From Candidatus Endonucleibacter bathymodioli (GTDB lineage: Bacteria > Pseudomonadota > Gammaproteobacteria > Pseudomonadales > Endozoicomonadaceae): a stretch of 64,000 bases of DNA. The position numbers and the translations under genes were made by a program. The notes beneath the pieces were generated by a model. It had not been told where the DNA came from. It saw nothing but the letters and a program-made list of their open reading frames with translations, and searched no databases. Below are positions 9,988 through 19,832 of the stretch, one piece after another. The stretch is from positions 1-64,000 of the forward strand of contig JASXSV010000014.1 of the NCBI GenBank assembly GCA_030674915.1, written 5' to 3'. Position 1 is the stretch's first letter. Each line of letters opens with the position of its first letter.

Positions 9988-10073
9988 CTGACTTCAGAAT
10001 GATTCATACTGAAAACCTAACTGTGATAAATACATAATAATGAGCAAGTTTGCGCGCAGACATAACTGACATA
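9988..10073 (+). repeat. Direct duplicate of the rsgA 5' region (left copy)
   Basis: It matches 12832-12917 without gaps over most of its length: ACTTCA, CATACTGAAAACC, AACTGT, ATAAATACAT and CGCGCAGAC are shared in order. The right copy contains the real rsgA start; in this left copy the reading frame is destroyed. The two copies bracket the 701-codon exported-protein gene. Confidence 0.75.
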
Positions 10074-10188
10074 GGTTGGAGGATCATGCTACAATCAGGC
10101 TCGTATGAGTCTTGCTCCAGGGAGCCTGTGAATAGATAAGGATCCTGCGAAAAAGTTCCTCATTTTGCTGTAAGAGCTTATGTTTATC

Positions 10189-10297
10189 CGTACCAGTTTT
10201 CAGAAGGTGTGTGGTTGTTGATCGTTATCAGTTGACGACTTTGTTCATGATGGTTTCGCTTGTCTGTGCCTGCTCACACCTACATAAGTGGGATTAG
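10189..10297. repeat. Dispersed inverted-end element, copy 3 (shortened)
   Basis: The left arm CAGTTTTCAGAAGGTGTG and right arm CTCACACC are recognisable, with a shortened centre. It lies about 90 bp upstream of the 701-codon gene. Confidence 0.6.
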
Positions 10298-10388
10298 TAA
10301 ATGCTATCATAATCATAAAGTTTAAGAGTAAAGATCGTCATAAAATTTTTATATTGAGTGACTTAATCTAGATTGATGAAGGGGTGTT

Positions 10389-12494
10389 ATGTTTTCATTT
10401 CGTAAAAGTATTTTTTTTCATTTCTCACAATACCTATTTTCATTATGCATGCTGATAATGGTTACGCATGTTTCTTTTGTGAAAGGAGGCGTATCTGAGG
10501 AGAAGAACGCTGTGAGTCCAGATATAGTTGCGAATTACGTATCTATCATATACAACGATGTAAATTGTTCCAAATTAATTGATCAGATACTTTGGAGTCC
10601 ATTGGTACTGGTTAGATCTCAGGTGTCTGCGCCTTGTGGTAGAACAAAATACAAAAATTTGGACATTATCAGCGTGAGCGAAAAAATATTACGTTTGCAC
10701 CGCAGAGAAAGAGAGTATGCAGATGAGATATCAATGCTCATCAATACGCCTTGCATAATTAACTCTAAGTGTATAGATAAAAATGGAGAGCTTTGGGGTG
10801 ATGATGAAGACCCTGAGAATGTAAATTCGATTGAAGGGGATTTTTTAATATACCCAAGTACCATAGCGGCGTACATGTTTTCCTTATTTAATGCATTTGA
10901 TCAGTCTGACTTTAGAGATATCTTGGCAGAACAGGGGGGTAGTTATCCTCAGAGTTCCAGTAAGGGGATAGAATCCCGATCTCACATTTCATTATTAAGT
11001 GACGATAGTCGTGGTGGCGCTAGCAGTGTTGATACTTCTATGGGTAATGTCTCCATCTTATCCTATGAGCAAGAGCCATGTTGTCGCCAAAAGGCAGAAT
11101 GCGATATTGTTTCTAGTGTTCTTGATGTGTATTTTAAATGTGCGAAAAAATTATTTTCTGGAATATTAACAACATTACTTAAATATGAAAATCATGCACG
11201 TCATCGTGATACAAAAGAGCGACTAAATTATTTAGGGCTTAACATTAATTATAGAGGCCTTGACTGCAGCATTGCTCTCAGTCCTAGGGATATATCAGCA
11301 TTTAATTATGATGGTGATAGGTTTTGGGAGCTTGAACCATTTAATATTTGGCAAAAAAGGCTAAAGAGTACTCAGTGGAAAAGCAAAAAGAAATCCGAAA
11401 TAAAAAGTATAATTCAAGACTATTATCCAGATTGCGCAGATTCTGACAGCACTATTATGGAGATAAAATCTATGGATCTGCAAGAACTAACTGCCATGGT
11501 CATGCAGTTGAATTCTCAAAGCGTCCTAGCGAGCAGAGAGCAGTCAGGGTGGGTAAGGAGCTCTCAGGAAATCCAGCAGAGTCAACAGAACTGTTTGCTT
11601 AACATTTATCTTAAAAATAGTTCGTTATATAAGACCAAAGTTGTGACTCCTGAATGTATAGCTATGATGTTTGGCGATACAGACCTTTTGGATATAATAT
11701 GCGGAAAGCGCCCCTGCGACGTTATCGACACTTCATCTAGGGGTTTTAAGCTAAGTAGTTTATTTGCATGTTTATCCACGGGAAGAGAAACAAAAAAATT
11801 CAATGCACTAGATTATTGGGCTGTAAAGAATGATTGGAAACACCCATTTCTTACTCATCTAGATGATGAATATAAGAAAACAAAGGCATCTTTCAATAAG
11901 GATACCTTAACGCTAAAGGAGCTTTTCTATGTGTTGTGTGAGTACATCAATCGTCTAGAAACTGACAATTTTATCCTGACGAAATGGGCTCGTAACGAAG
12001 GAATATGGCCCGACCTTGCTATAGAGGAAGAGCAGAAGTTTAGACGGGAGTGGGGGCAAATTATACAAAGTGGTAGTCAACAGTCCAAGGAAGACCATAA
12101 TATTCTTATGCTGTTGAAAGGAGACCGTTTGTTAGAGACATTACTTGACCGTAGCTGCAGGAGCTACATCGATGATAACTTTGAGTATAGCTATGATAGG
12201 GCGCATACATTTAATGCAGGGAATGGCTGGGATTGTATAAATGCAGAGTCCAATATTTATGAACGCTGCACAGCCCACGAGTGTATACTGCGTCTCAGGC
12301 CTGATGTAGAGGTTATAGATTTAGATGAGGCAAAGAAAGTGAGTCCGTTTGCATGGCTTTCCGCACATCGCGCATCCCCTGGTCGAGTGACGAAGCGTGG
12401 TGGCAATCCGCAGCCTATAATAAACCGAGGCAGCCGCAAGAAGAAATCTGGAAGAGCTCTTCCTGGGACTCTGCATCTGGATATACCTATATAA
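10389..12494 (+). CDS. Exported protein of unknown function (701 residues)
   Basis: The N-terminus MFSFRKSIFFHFSQYLFSLC plus the following hydrophobic residues is a typical signal peptide, with likely cleavage near VSFVKGG. The ATG at 10389 follows GAAGGGGTGTT, an acceptable ribosome-binding site. I recognise no domain. The mature part is Cys-containing and mixed alpha/charged, with a Ser-rich stretch around residues 190-225 and a very basic C-terminus (RVTKRGG, then RGSRKKKSGR). The gene lies between orn and rsgA, which are normally adjacent, and is bracketed by duplicated rsgA 5' sequence, so it is a later insertion. Secretion is well supported; an effector role is inference. The basic tail could bind nucleic acid or act as a nuclear-localisation-like signal, but this is speculative. 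Confidence 0.75.
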   Translation: MFSFRKSIFFHFSQYLFSLCMLIMVTHVSFVKGGVSEEKNAVSPDIVANYVSIIYNDVNCSKLIDQILWSPLVLVRSQVSAPCGRTKYKNLDIISVSEKILRLHRREREYADEISMLINTPCIINSKCIDKNGELWGDDEDPENVNSIEGDFLIYPSTIAAYMFSLFNAFDQSDFRDILAEQGGSYPQSSSKGIESRSHISLLSDDSRGGASSVDTSMGNVSILSYEQEPCCRQKAECDIVSSVLDVYFKCAKKLFSGILTTLLKYENHARHRDTKERLNYLGLNINYRGLDCSIALSPRDISAFNYDGDRFWELEPFNIWQKRLKSTQWKSKKKSEIKSIIQDYYPDCADSDSTIMEIKSMDLQELTAMVMQLNSQSVLASREQSGWVRSSQEIQQSQQNCLLNIYLKNSSLYKTKVVTPECIAMMFGDTDLLDIICGKRPCDVIDTSSRGFKLSSLFACLSTGRETKKFNALDYWAVKNDWKHPFLTHLDDEYKKTKASFNKDTLTLKELFYVLCEYINRLETDNFILTKWARNEGIWPDLAIEEEQKFRREWGQIIQSGSQQSKEDHNILMLLKGDRLLETLLDRSCRSYIDDNFEYSYDRAHTFNAGNGWDCINAESNIYERCTAHECILRLRPDVEVIDLDEAKKVSPFAWLSAHRASPGRVTKRGGNPQPIINRGSRKKKSGRALPGTLHLDIPI

Positions 12495-12877
12495 GACTCG
12501 AGTATAATCAAGGATTTCAATCGATGTTATTGAATTCCCCCATTTTTTCAGCTTTATTAGGGTTTTACGCTAAAATATCGGTTTTATGCACGGTTTCTAG
12601 TGTTTAGAGCTGATTTTTTATGCATCGATCCTCATCGCAGGGTTTTTGCTCACCATAGAGCACCAAAAATCTAGTGATTTTGCGAATGTTTGCGTGGGAA
12701 TGGCCAAACTTGTTTATCTGAGTCTGTAAAATATTGAAAATGTAAGGTTGTTGGCTACACTTTCAATCACCTTGAGCACACCCGATTGTCTGCAATCATT
12801 ATTAAATGAAAAATCAGGCTGACACGATGAGTTTACTTCATCATAATACATACTGAAAACCGAACTGTAATAAATAC
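12495..12877. other. Spacer before rsgA with an ORF relic
   Basis: The left part (about 12595-12720) carries, on the minus strand, a relic shared with 34965-35120 and 50660-50861. The right part (12832 on) is the authentic rsgA upstream region that was duplicated at 9988. There is no gene. Confidence 0.5.
12595..12720 (-). pseudogene. Relic of an unidentified dispersed gene family (copy A)
   Basis: Read on the minus strand this gives HANIRKITRFLVLYGEQK and then CDEDRCIKNQL. Two other window positions give closely related peptides with the same order of blocks. The fragment is too short to name; a transposase or other mobile-element protein is plausible. Confidence 0.5.
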
Positions 12878-12917
12878 ATGACAAAGCGTAATCTTACGCG
12901 CAGACAAAACTGGCGTA
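12832..12917 (+). repeat. Direct duplicate of the rsgA 5' region (right, functional copy)
   Basis: This is the counterpart of 9988-10073. It spans the rsgA upstream sequence and its first codons and remains in frame with the intact gene. Confidence 0.75.
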
Positions 12918-13903
12918 TTCAGAAAATTCAGGACGAGCGAATTGAACGGGCTCAAAAGCAAGAAGTTAAAATTGAACAACAATTTGACGATGGCGACCTA
13001 GGTCCTGAGCAGCTCGGCTTGATCATTAGTCACTATGGAGCTCAGCTAGACATTGAGTCTGTTGAGTCTGTTGAGAGTTTGGGAGGCGTATGGAGATGCC
13101 ACCTACGAGCCAACCTGCCCCCACTTGTCACTGGAGATAGGGTGGTCTGGCGAGCTTCGGTTAAAGATCGTTCGGGTGTTGTTGTCGCGCTGGTGGACCG
13201 CAAAAGTATCTTGTCGCGTCCGGACCAACGGGGAAAAGTAAAGCCGGTGGCAGCCAACATAGATTATATTGTGCTGGTCATTGCATCGTTACCTACGCCC
13301 TACACCAACCTGATTGATCGTTACTTGGTGGCTGCAGAAACCGTAAATATTGAACCTGTGATATTGCTTAATAAAATAGATTTACTTACAGACCCTGAGT
13401 GTAAGACTTCGCTAAATGATATGCTGAAAACCTATAAGCAGATTGGCTATACAGTGTTAACTGGGTCAACTGTGTCCTCTAACGGATTAACTTCACTTCA
13501 AGTTTTGTTAAGTGGAAATACAAGTGTTTTCGTAGGTCAAAGCGGTGTGGGGAAGTCGTCTTTAGTCAATGCTCTGTTACCGGGTATTGATGTTCGGGTG
13601 GGAGCACTGTCTGGAGTTACCGGTAAGGGTGCCCATACAACTACTACTGCAAAACTGTATCATTTTCCCACTGGGGGGACCTTGATTGACTCTCCAGGTA
13701 TCAGAGAATTTGGTCTTTGGCATATGACGCAGAACGAGATAATTGAAGGTTTTAGAGAGTTTCGACCATTCCTTGGTTATTGTCGCTTCCGTAATTGCAG
13801 TCATAAGAAAGAGCCAGGTTGTGCTATATGTCAGGCGTTAGAAGAAGGAAATATTTCACCAGAACGAATCAATAGCTATTGGCAGATTATTGGCTCTTTG
13901 TAA
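12878..13903 (+). CDS. rsgA: Ribosome small-subunit-dependent GTPase RsgA
   Basis: RsgA is the circularly permuted GTPase that checks late 30S maturation and releases assembly factors. At 341 residues the length is normal. Visible in order are an N-terminal OB-fold region with a basic start (MTKRNLTRRQNWRIQKIQ), the G4 motif NKID, the P-loop GQSGVGKSSLVNALL, the G3 motif DSPGIREF, and the C-terminal zinc-binding region with CRFRNCSH and GCAI. Permutation (G4 before G1) is diagnostic. The start at 12878 gives the family's usual N-terminus. Its usual divergent partner orn is 3.1 kb upstream because of an insertion, so the promoter region has been rebuilt or duplicated. Confidence 0.97.
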   Translation: MTKRNLTRRQNWRIQKIQDERIERAQKQEVKIEQQFDDGDLGPEQLGLIISHYGAQLDIESVESVESLGGVWRCHLRANLPPLVTGDRVVWRASVKDRSGVVVALVDRKSILSRPDQRGKVKPVAANIDYIVLVIASLPTPYTNLIDRYLVAAETVNIEPVILLNKIDLLTDPECKTSLNDMLKTYKQIGYTVLTGSTVSSNGLTSLQVLLSGNTSVFVGQSGVGKSSLVNALLPGIDVRVGALSGVTGKGAHTTTTAKLYHFPTGGTLIDSPGIREFGLWHMTQNEIIEGFREFRPFLGYCRFRNCSHKKEPGCAICQALEEGNISPERINSYWQIIGSL

Positions 13904-14261
13904 TGTCGCCAGTTATTCTCATTTAGCACTATTTTTATACAGTTTAGCTATGTGCGGGACAAAGCATTGGTAGTAGGTTAAACCTGTTTTTTCGAGTATC
14001 ATACGACGCATGGCGTGTTATGAGAAAGCCATGAGGCGCTAGGCCGGAGCTGGTCTGAGAAGTCTGTACTGGTGGATATCCGCAGGCAAAAAGCTAATTA
14101 ACGGTGTGTCGGGCTAGCTATTGATCACTGTACAGATATATTATGGGCTATGTATTTGGCAAGTAAAAAGATGAAGGCCGGTGGTAAGAGAGTAAAGCTA
14201 ATATTCCGGCACTTTTAGGTAGTGTAAAGTAGGATAAAGTAGGTAAGAAATAGGAATCCGT
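13904..14261. other. Non-coding gap
   Basis: No gene or complete dispersed element is seen between rsgA and the OsmC-family gene. Short pieces (GGTAGTAGGTTAAA, AAGCCATGAGGCGC) faintly resemble the centre of the dispersed element. Confidence 0.4.
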
Positions 14262-14702
14262 ATGGAAAACTTCCCCCATTGCTATAAGGTAAAAGGCAGC
14301 GCTTCACAAAGTAGTGACATAAGCCTATCAGAAGAAGGCGTGCCAGATATCATTTCTGCTCCTCCGATTCAGTTTGGTGGGCCTGGAGGGAAGTGGTCAC
14401 CGGAATCATTGTTGGTTGCGGCTGTATCAGACTGTTTTATATTGAGCTTTAGAGCAATTTCCAGAGCTTCTAAGTTTGATTGGGAGTCAATTCAATGTAC
14501 GGTTGAGGGAGTTCTAGATAGGCAAGATAAGGTTGTAAAATTCACGGAATTTAAAATAAATGTATTATTGATGGTCAAGCCTATGGTTAGTCATGATACG
14601 GCAAACCGGCTATTGGAAAAAGCAGAGCATTTATGTTTGATTACCAATTCATTATCTGGTGAAGCTTATCTTTCTACGGAAATAAAAGAAATTTCTGTGT
14701 AG
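14262..14702 (+). CDS. OsmC/Ohr-family peroxide-resistance protein
   Basis: The 146-residue protein has the OsmC fold signature: a Pro/Gly-rich segment (QFGGPGGKWSPESLLVAAV) followed by the first reactive Cys (SDCF) and a second Cys near residue 127 (EHLCLITNS). In the family this Cys pair reduces organic hydroperoxides or thiol-reactive compounds in the cytoplasm. Sequence alone does not separate OsmC, Ohr and the YhfA-like subgroup, and the short N-terminal strand region favours a generic OsmC-family label. A purine-rich AAGAAATAGGAAT precedes the ATG. It stands alone as a single gene, with the oxidative-repair gene msrAB next on the same strand, so a shared oxidative-stress role is a reasonable inference. 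Confidence 0.88.
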   Translation: MENFPHCYKVKGSASQSSDISLSEEGVPDIISAPPIQFGGPGGKWSPESLLVAAVSDCFILSFRAISRASKFDWESIQCTVEGVLDRQDKVVKFTEFKINVLLMVKPMVSHDTANRLLEKAEHLCLITNSLSGEAYLSTEIKEISV

Positions 14703-15174
14703 TGTTATGCAGTTGAATAAGGCATGACCCTGGGTGTGACTGTCTCTATTTATGGTTAAGAATCACTTGTTTTTGATGATGTGAGTTGCCATGGTTATAA
14801 TAAAATACCAAGGTTAAGAAAGGTTAATATCATCAGTGTATCGACGAATGTAACAGATAATTAGTGTTCTAAAATGATGGAGTCTAATTAACACGGTGCC
14901 GAGATGCCTTTAGTGCTCGTTACACTGAAGGAATAGATGTGAGAGATGCTCCATGAGCCTGTGGGTAGTAGGTTATCGATGTGATTGAGATCGGTTAACA
15001 ATCTCACGCTATAAGGAAAATAGAATAAAGCTTTGTGCAGGCACAGAAGAGTAGGGCGGAGCGGCCTAAGATTAACTGTAATATATGTGTTCATCAGTCG
15101 AGTAGGTTCCAGCTATAAAATAAGAAGTCTGTTCTCAATACTAGTTTTTTGGTAGGTTCAGCGAAAGGAGAATT
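14703..15174. other. Non-coding gap with one dispersed element
   Basis: It holds element copy 4 at 14911-15027. The rest shows no gene or clear site apart from the msrAB ribosome-binding site (AAAGGAG) just before 15175. Confidence 0.5.
14911..15027. repeat. Dispersed inverted-end element, copy 4
   Basis: The left arm TAGTGCTCGTTACACTGAAGG and the central ATGAGCCTGTGGGTAGTAGG match the family. The right arm (CTCACGCTATAAGG) is more degraded. Confidence 0.65.
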
Positions 15175-16257
15175 ATGGTGTGGTATAAATGGGGCTTCAT
15201 TTTATTAGCAAGCATACTGCCCCACGCGCCAAGTGTAGTAGCAGAGCCGGTAAAGGTGGAGATAATGACGAAAAAAACTATATTAGCGGGAGGATGTTTT
15301 TGGTGCATGGAGTCTGATTTCGAAAAACTTGAAGGGGTAGTCAATGTTGTCTCTGGTTTTACAGGCGGAACGTTGGTTAATCCAACTTACAATGGTGATC
15401 ATAGTGGGCATTTTGAAGCGGTTGAAATCACATATAATCCTGAGGTTATTAGCTATAAAAAACTATTAGATTATTATTGGGAGAACATCGACCCATTCGA
15501 TGATAAAGGACAGTTCTGTGATAAAGGGCCAAGTTATCTAAGTGCTATTTTTGTGGCAAATGACAGCGAGCGGAAGATAGCAGAGCAGTCAAAGAAAGAG
15601 TTGGGGGAGCAATTTTCTGGGAAAGCAGTTGTTACACTAATCTTAGGGGCGTTGGTTTTTTATCCTATTAAAGGTGAAGAAAGTTATCATCAGAATTATT
15701 ATAAAGAAAATCCAGTCCGCTACAGCTTTTATCGCAATAGATGTGGTCGAGACCAGCGACTGAAAGAAATTAAGTCAGAAAAGAAAGAAGGTAATAACTT
15801 AACGCATCGTTCCAAGCTGTCACACAAGCACGATAGAGGAGAGATTGAGAAGAAATTAACACAACTGCAATTTGATGTTACTCAAAATGGTGGTACCGAA
15901 CCAGCATTTAAAAATGAGTACTGGGACAATAACAAAGATGGGGTTTATGTTGATGTTGTATCAGGAGAGCTTTTGTTCAGCTCTCTCGATAAGTTTAAAT
16001 CTAATACGGGTTGGCCAAGTTTTGCCAAGCCTCTTGTGCCGGCAAATATTATCGAAAGGGAGGATAAAGGTTGGTTTAGTGTAAGAACCGATATTATCAG
16101 TAAACATGCCAACTCTCATCTTGGGCATGTGTTTAATGATGGGCCACAACCAACAGGGCAGCGTTTTTGTATTAACTCTGCAGCTTTGCGCTTTATTTCC
16201 AAAGATGATCTAGAAAAAGAAGGCTATGGTGAATACAAAAAACTTTTTCAAAAATAA
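15175..16257 (+). CDS. msrAB: Exported bifunctional peptide-methionine sulfoxide reductase MsrA/MsrB
   Basis: This 360-residue fusion repairs oxidised methionine in proteins; MsrA reduces the S and MsrB the R sulfoxide. A signal peptide is present ([20 protein letters not shown], then VVAEP), so it acts in the periplasm or outside, like the PilB-type enzymes of Neisseria. The MsrA active-site motif GGCFWCME lies at residues about 39-46, with further Cys at FCDKGPSY. The MsrB half has [29 protein letters not shown] and the catalytic Cys in [11 protein letters not shown]. The zinc-binding Cys pairs seen in many MsrBs are absent, which is usual for this subgroup. A strong AAAGGAG lies 5 nt before ATG 15175. 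No electron-donor domain is fused. Confidence 0.95.
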   Translation: MVWYKWGFILLASILPHAPSVVAEPVKVEIMTKKTILAGGCFWCMESDFEKLEGVVNVVSGFTGGTLVNPTYNGDHSGHFEAVEITYNPEVISYKKLLDYYWENIDPFDDKGQFCDKGPSYLSAIFVANDSERKIAEQSKKELGEQFSGKAVVTLILGALVFYPIKGEESYHQNYYKENPVRYSFYRNRCGRDQRLKEIKSEKKEGNNLTHRSKLSHKHDRGEIEKKLTQLQFDVTQNGGTEPAFKNEYWDNNKDGVYVDVVSGELLFSSLDKFKSNTGWPSFAKPLVPANIIEREDKGWFSVRTDIISKHANSHLGHVFNDGPQPTGQRFCINSAALRFISKDDLEKEGYGEYKKLFQK

Positions 16258-17250
16258 AGTAATGCCTGTATTTCTGCAATCACCGTAGTAAGTGGGATGG
16301 CTTTGAGAGCCAGCATCGCTTCTGTCGGCCAGGAAGTGTTTTTTCCGCTACAAAGTATAAGGTTTTTATCATCTACTGCGCTAACAATAGTCCTGTTTGA
16401 GTTGCGAGGGAGGGTAATTGTATCGATTGCCGAAGCTATGCGGGTCGTGTTGCGGCAGCATGCGCTTCCCATGCAGGAAATCAGTTTGTTAGTTTCCTGA
16501 GGTAAGGAGGCATGCTACATGGGTCCTTCTCATTAGGTATACTTCAGATAAATGGAATTTCTTGTCTTCCGTCAGATACCTTCCGCGACTTAGTGGTAAG
16601 GTTTAGCGATAGTACAGATACTAAGTTTAAGGTGTCTAGAGCGAGAGTTCTGTTGAATTAGGTCTCTCTCCCTCTCCGAGGGTTTAAGTTAGTCATGCTG
16701 CTTCTCTGTTGCTCTGTGTGGCGCTATGCTGATCCTATCTCACTTCTGGTAAGCAGTCACCTCTGAGGACTTGAATGCTTGTGTGTTCGCTGATTACGAG
16801 ACAGAGAAAAACAAAGGGAGCGAATCAAGAGCCTCAAATAATCGGAATCGGGATGCTAAAAAACAGCTACGTAAATGAGAAGGCTGAAGGAAGAGGATGG
16901 AGACTCAGAAGGAGGGGCTAAGGGGGGGTAGAAGTACTATCGCCAAGTGTCAGAGGTTTTTGGTAAGCTATCTGGCACGAGGTATCTCTTTCATACTGTA
17001 ATTTTTGGCGTGTGAAACTGTACTATTTGGAAAGCTCGTACTCTCCTTAATGCGCAATCACTTATTATCGGAAACCGAAGCCTGTAGGTGAGGTAATCAT
17101 GGCCTATTTACCGTTTGAAGGGAAGATTCGATACTCTTCCCCCTCTAGTGCTCATAGCATCAGTGGTAACGAGTATGTCATATGTATGAGTTTTAGCGGG
17201 CAAGCGTATGTTGAGTAGTTTGCTGTTGAACATTGAGAAAACAACTAATG
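16258..17250. other. Long non-coding gap (about 1 kb)
   Basis: No convincing gene is present. A minus-strand frame at 16248-16472 stays open for 74 codons and has Cys-rich pieces (GSACCRN, LILCSGKN), which could be a gene relic, but I cannot name it. Purine-rich tracts occur at 16880-16930. No dispersed element is obvious. Confidence 0.4.
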
Positions 17251-18678
17251 TTATCCATATATAAAGTTTAACCAAGGTAATCCTACTAATAGTAAAACAG
17301 CCAAATAAATTCCTCCCATAACAGCACCTAGAATCCAAAAGTTTTTTGCTGGAAGGAATCCTGAGCCATACCAAATAGGGCTTGGTCCAGTAGCATAAGG
17401 TGTAATTATCCCCATAATACCTAATAGAAAACAAAACATCATGCTTGTTTGTTGGATTGATACTCCAGGGGTTATCATTGCTAGCATTACAAAGACTGGC
17501 AGTAATGCTGTAACGTGCGCTGTAATACTAGCAAAGAAATAATGTAACAAGAAAAAACAAACAATTAATGAAATAGTCGGGTATTGGCCTACTACAATGC
17601 CCTCTAGGTTTCCACTTAACCAAGTTAAAATTCCTGTTTGTGTTAATCCTCCTGCTAAAGTTACCAGTGTGGCAAACCAAATAAACACATTCCAAGCTTG
17701 CTTATGTCCAATAACGTCTTGCCATGATACTATGCCAGTTAGCACCATTAGGCATAAAATAACTAAGCTAGTTCCAGTTGCAGTCAACAAGCTGCCACCA
17801 GCAATCCATAATATCAAAGCCAACGATGCTAATAACAGCATATATATTTCACTACGGCTTAAAGCGCCTAGGGTTTTAATTTGTTCGCTAGCCCATTGAG
17901 GCATTTCTTTAGATTGTTTTTGAGTAGGAGGATACAGCAAATAATTGATCCAAGGTGTTGAAAAGAATAGTAGTAATCCAACAGGTGCAAAGCCAATAAA
18001 CCAATCGCTCCAAGAGATCGTTATGCTTGCGGTGCGCTCAATTATTGATATAGCTAAAAGATTAGGCGCTAAGCCTGTCATAAACATTGAGCTTGTAACG
18101 CAGGTGGTGGTTATGCCAGTCCAGTATAAAAAGCTTCCTATTTTTCTTGGGTTATTCTCACAGCTAGAGTTGTACATGGTAGGGATATTACTAACTATGG
18201 GGTAAATTATGCCGCCACTTCTAGCTGTGTTAGAAGGAACAAATGGTGCTAACAACAAGTCAGCAAAGGCTATTGCATAACTTAATCCTAGGCTGTGGCC
18301 TCCTAACCACTTGATTAAATATAGAGAGATGCGTCTTCCTAGTCCCGTTTTTTGATACCCTAAAGAAAAAATATAGGCAGTGAAAATTAACCAGACTGTG
18401 CCATTTTGAAACCCGGACAATCCCCATTCCAATGCTATTTTTGGTGTTATAACTTCTACGCCAGGATGTAAAGCTACCAGCTTTAGTATAACTATTAATA
18501 TGACGCTAATTAACCCACAGAATGCGGCAGGTAAAGGCTCAAGGATTAATGCGGCAATTGTTCCTATAAAAATAGCTAAATAGGCCCATGCATCGGAAGT
18601 TAAATCTTCTGGTGTCGGTATGATATAAATACCAATCCCAGTCGCTATGGGGATAGCATATTTTAGCCACGGTTTCAT
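17251..18678 (-). CDS. DASS (SLC13/CitT-type) dicarboxylate transporter
   Basis: This 475-residue polytopic inner-membrane protein belongs to the divalent anion:sodium symporter family, in the branch with CitT, TtdT and plastid 2-oxoglutarate/malate translocators. Evidence is about 12 hydrophobic segments plus family motifs: LAPFVPSNTARSGGI (first SNT signature), GLAPNLLAISI, and near the C-terminus ITPYATGPSPIWYGSGF. Substrates in this branch are C4/C5 dicarboxylates, tartrate or citrate, usually exchanged or co-transported with sodium; the exact substrate cannot be read from sequence. The Met at 18678 begins a plausible first helix (MKPWLKYAIPIATG) although no strong ribosome-binding site precedes it. 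It stands alone between long gaps. For a host-associated bacterium it would import host carbon acids (inference). Confidence 0.92.
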   Translation of the reverse strand: MKPWLKYAIPIATGIGIYIIPTPEDLTSDAWAYLAIFIGTIAALILEPLPAAFCGLISVILIVILKLVALHPGVEVITPKIALEWGLSGFQNGTVWLIFTAYIFSLGYQKTGLGRRISLYLIKWLGGHSLGLSYAIAFADLLLAPFVPSNTARSGGIIYPIVSNIPTMYNSSCENNPRKIGSFLYWTGITTTCVTSSMFMTGLAPNLLAISIIERTASITISWSDWFIGFAPVGLLLFFSTPWINYLLYPPTQKQSKEMPQWASEQIKTLGALSRSEIYMLLLASLALILWIAGGSLLTATGTSLVILCLMVLTGIVSWQDVIGHKQAWNVFIWFATLVTLAGGLTQTGILTWLSGNLEGIVVGQYPTISLIVCFFLLHYFFASITAHVTALLPVFVMLAMITPGVSIQQTSMMFCFLLGIMGIITPYATGPSPIWYGSGFLPAKNFWILGAVMGGIYLAVLLLVGLPWLNFIYG

Positions 18679-19230
18679 TTTATATACACATTTTAAGAAA
18701 GAAGGTTAGTTGCGTCATGTTTCGATGCGCAATGATAACATGATGTATTGATGTTATCAACAATTCAGCACACTTTGTAAATTTATTTGATGTAGATTAG
18801 TAATCCAATGGAATATTATAATTTGTATAAAGTTTGAAAAAACTGATTGTTTGCTGTGTTTTCTTTACAGTCATAGCCAGCATGAGGATGATGAGGTAGT
18901 GGGTTAAATCTGTAATATCTAGGGTAATGCGTCTAATTATGCGTTATGGAAAAGTTTATTGTCATGACTGTATTAGTAAGGGTTGAAAAAGGCTGTGAAA
19001 TGTGGCAATGGGTTACAAAAATATTGGTGCGTAAGTTCAGTATGTAAAACTAAAGCATTCATGCTGAGATATCGTTAGAGGGCGTATGAAGCTGGTGTAA
19101 AATGTTATGTTTAGTGGAGTTGTTATCTTTTTAAAGGATGTAGGCATGAATATGCAATAAGGATTAGTTTAAGCCGCGGTTATGAGCAAGGCCACTTGGG
19201 GGCATTTAATTGGGTTGCGCCAGTATGGAT

Positions 19231-19290
19231 AGGTGGCACACGAGCGAAGCCCCATGAGCCTGCAAGTGTTAGATTTCATGAGTATAAAAT
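19231..19290. repeat. Dispersed element, partial copy 5
   Basis: Only the centre is recognisable (GGCACACGAGCGAAGCCC followed by CATGAGCCTGC); the arms are lost. Confidence 0.5.
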
Positions 19291-19505
19291 CGTTGTTTTA
19301 TGGTGAAGGTATTATCTCTATGAGAAATTAAGTTAATATCCAGGGATGCTGTGAGGGAAAAAATGTTGAATTGTACGGTAACGGCTATCTTTCTTTTCCG
19401 GCGACTGATCTCAATATCGTTATTCTGCAGGCATAACAAGCAGAAACTAACTCGCTACTTGAGTTGACGGCAAACCTTGTTGTCAAACAACGGCTTCAGA
19501 CGGGA

Positions 19506-19634
19506 TATACCTGTGGCCATTGGAGGTGTAGGATTGTTGACCGCTCTCACTTACCTCAATCAATTGCTTCTCGTAGGCTCATTGAGCGTAACTAGTTTGC
19601 CGCCTATTAACCACCTTCAATGGTCATGAGCGTA
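19506..19634. repeat. Dispersed ~130-bp inverted-end element, copy 6
   Basis: It runs from TATAC through CCATTGGAGGTGTAGG to CACCTTCAATGGTCATGAGCGTA. At 129 bp it is complete and lies 200 bp upstream of rsd. Confidence 0.8.
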
Positions 19635-19832
19635 GAAGCGTGTTAAGTTCGTTAAGAAGTAGTTGTCTATTTAGTATTACTAAGCTTTATTGTGATCGCC
19701 TAGGTTAACAATTGCGGACTGTGTTTTTTGAGGTTCGCCCTGATTTTGGCGAAGGTATGGCTTACCTAGCACCATTGTCTTTTGGATAGTGATATTTGGG
19801 TTTTGCTGCTACAAGCGCTAAGAGGAACTGTC

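Larger units (their letters stand above)
9723..10388. other. Expanded orn-side spacer with two repeat copies and an rsgA 5' duplicate
   Basis: This spacer holds one full dispersed element (9770-9900), a degenerate duplicate of the rsgA start region (9988-10073) and a second, shorter dispersed element (10189-10297). No gene is convincing. Confidence 0.6.
18679..19832. other. Long gap with two dispersed-element copies
   Basis: It contains a partial element (19231-19290) and a full one (19506-19634). The first 500 bases, upstream of the transporter, are AT-rich and may contain its promoter. No gene is seen. Confidence 0.5.

Noticed and set aside
9792..10037. 81-codon frame between orn and the 701-codon gene
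   Set aside because: It runs through a dispersed element and the duplicated rsgA leader; no ribosome-binding site or family resemblance.
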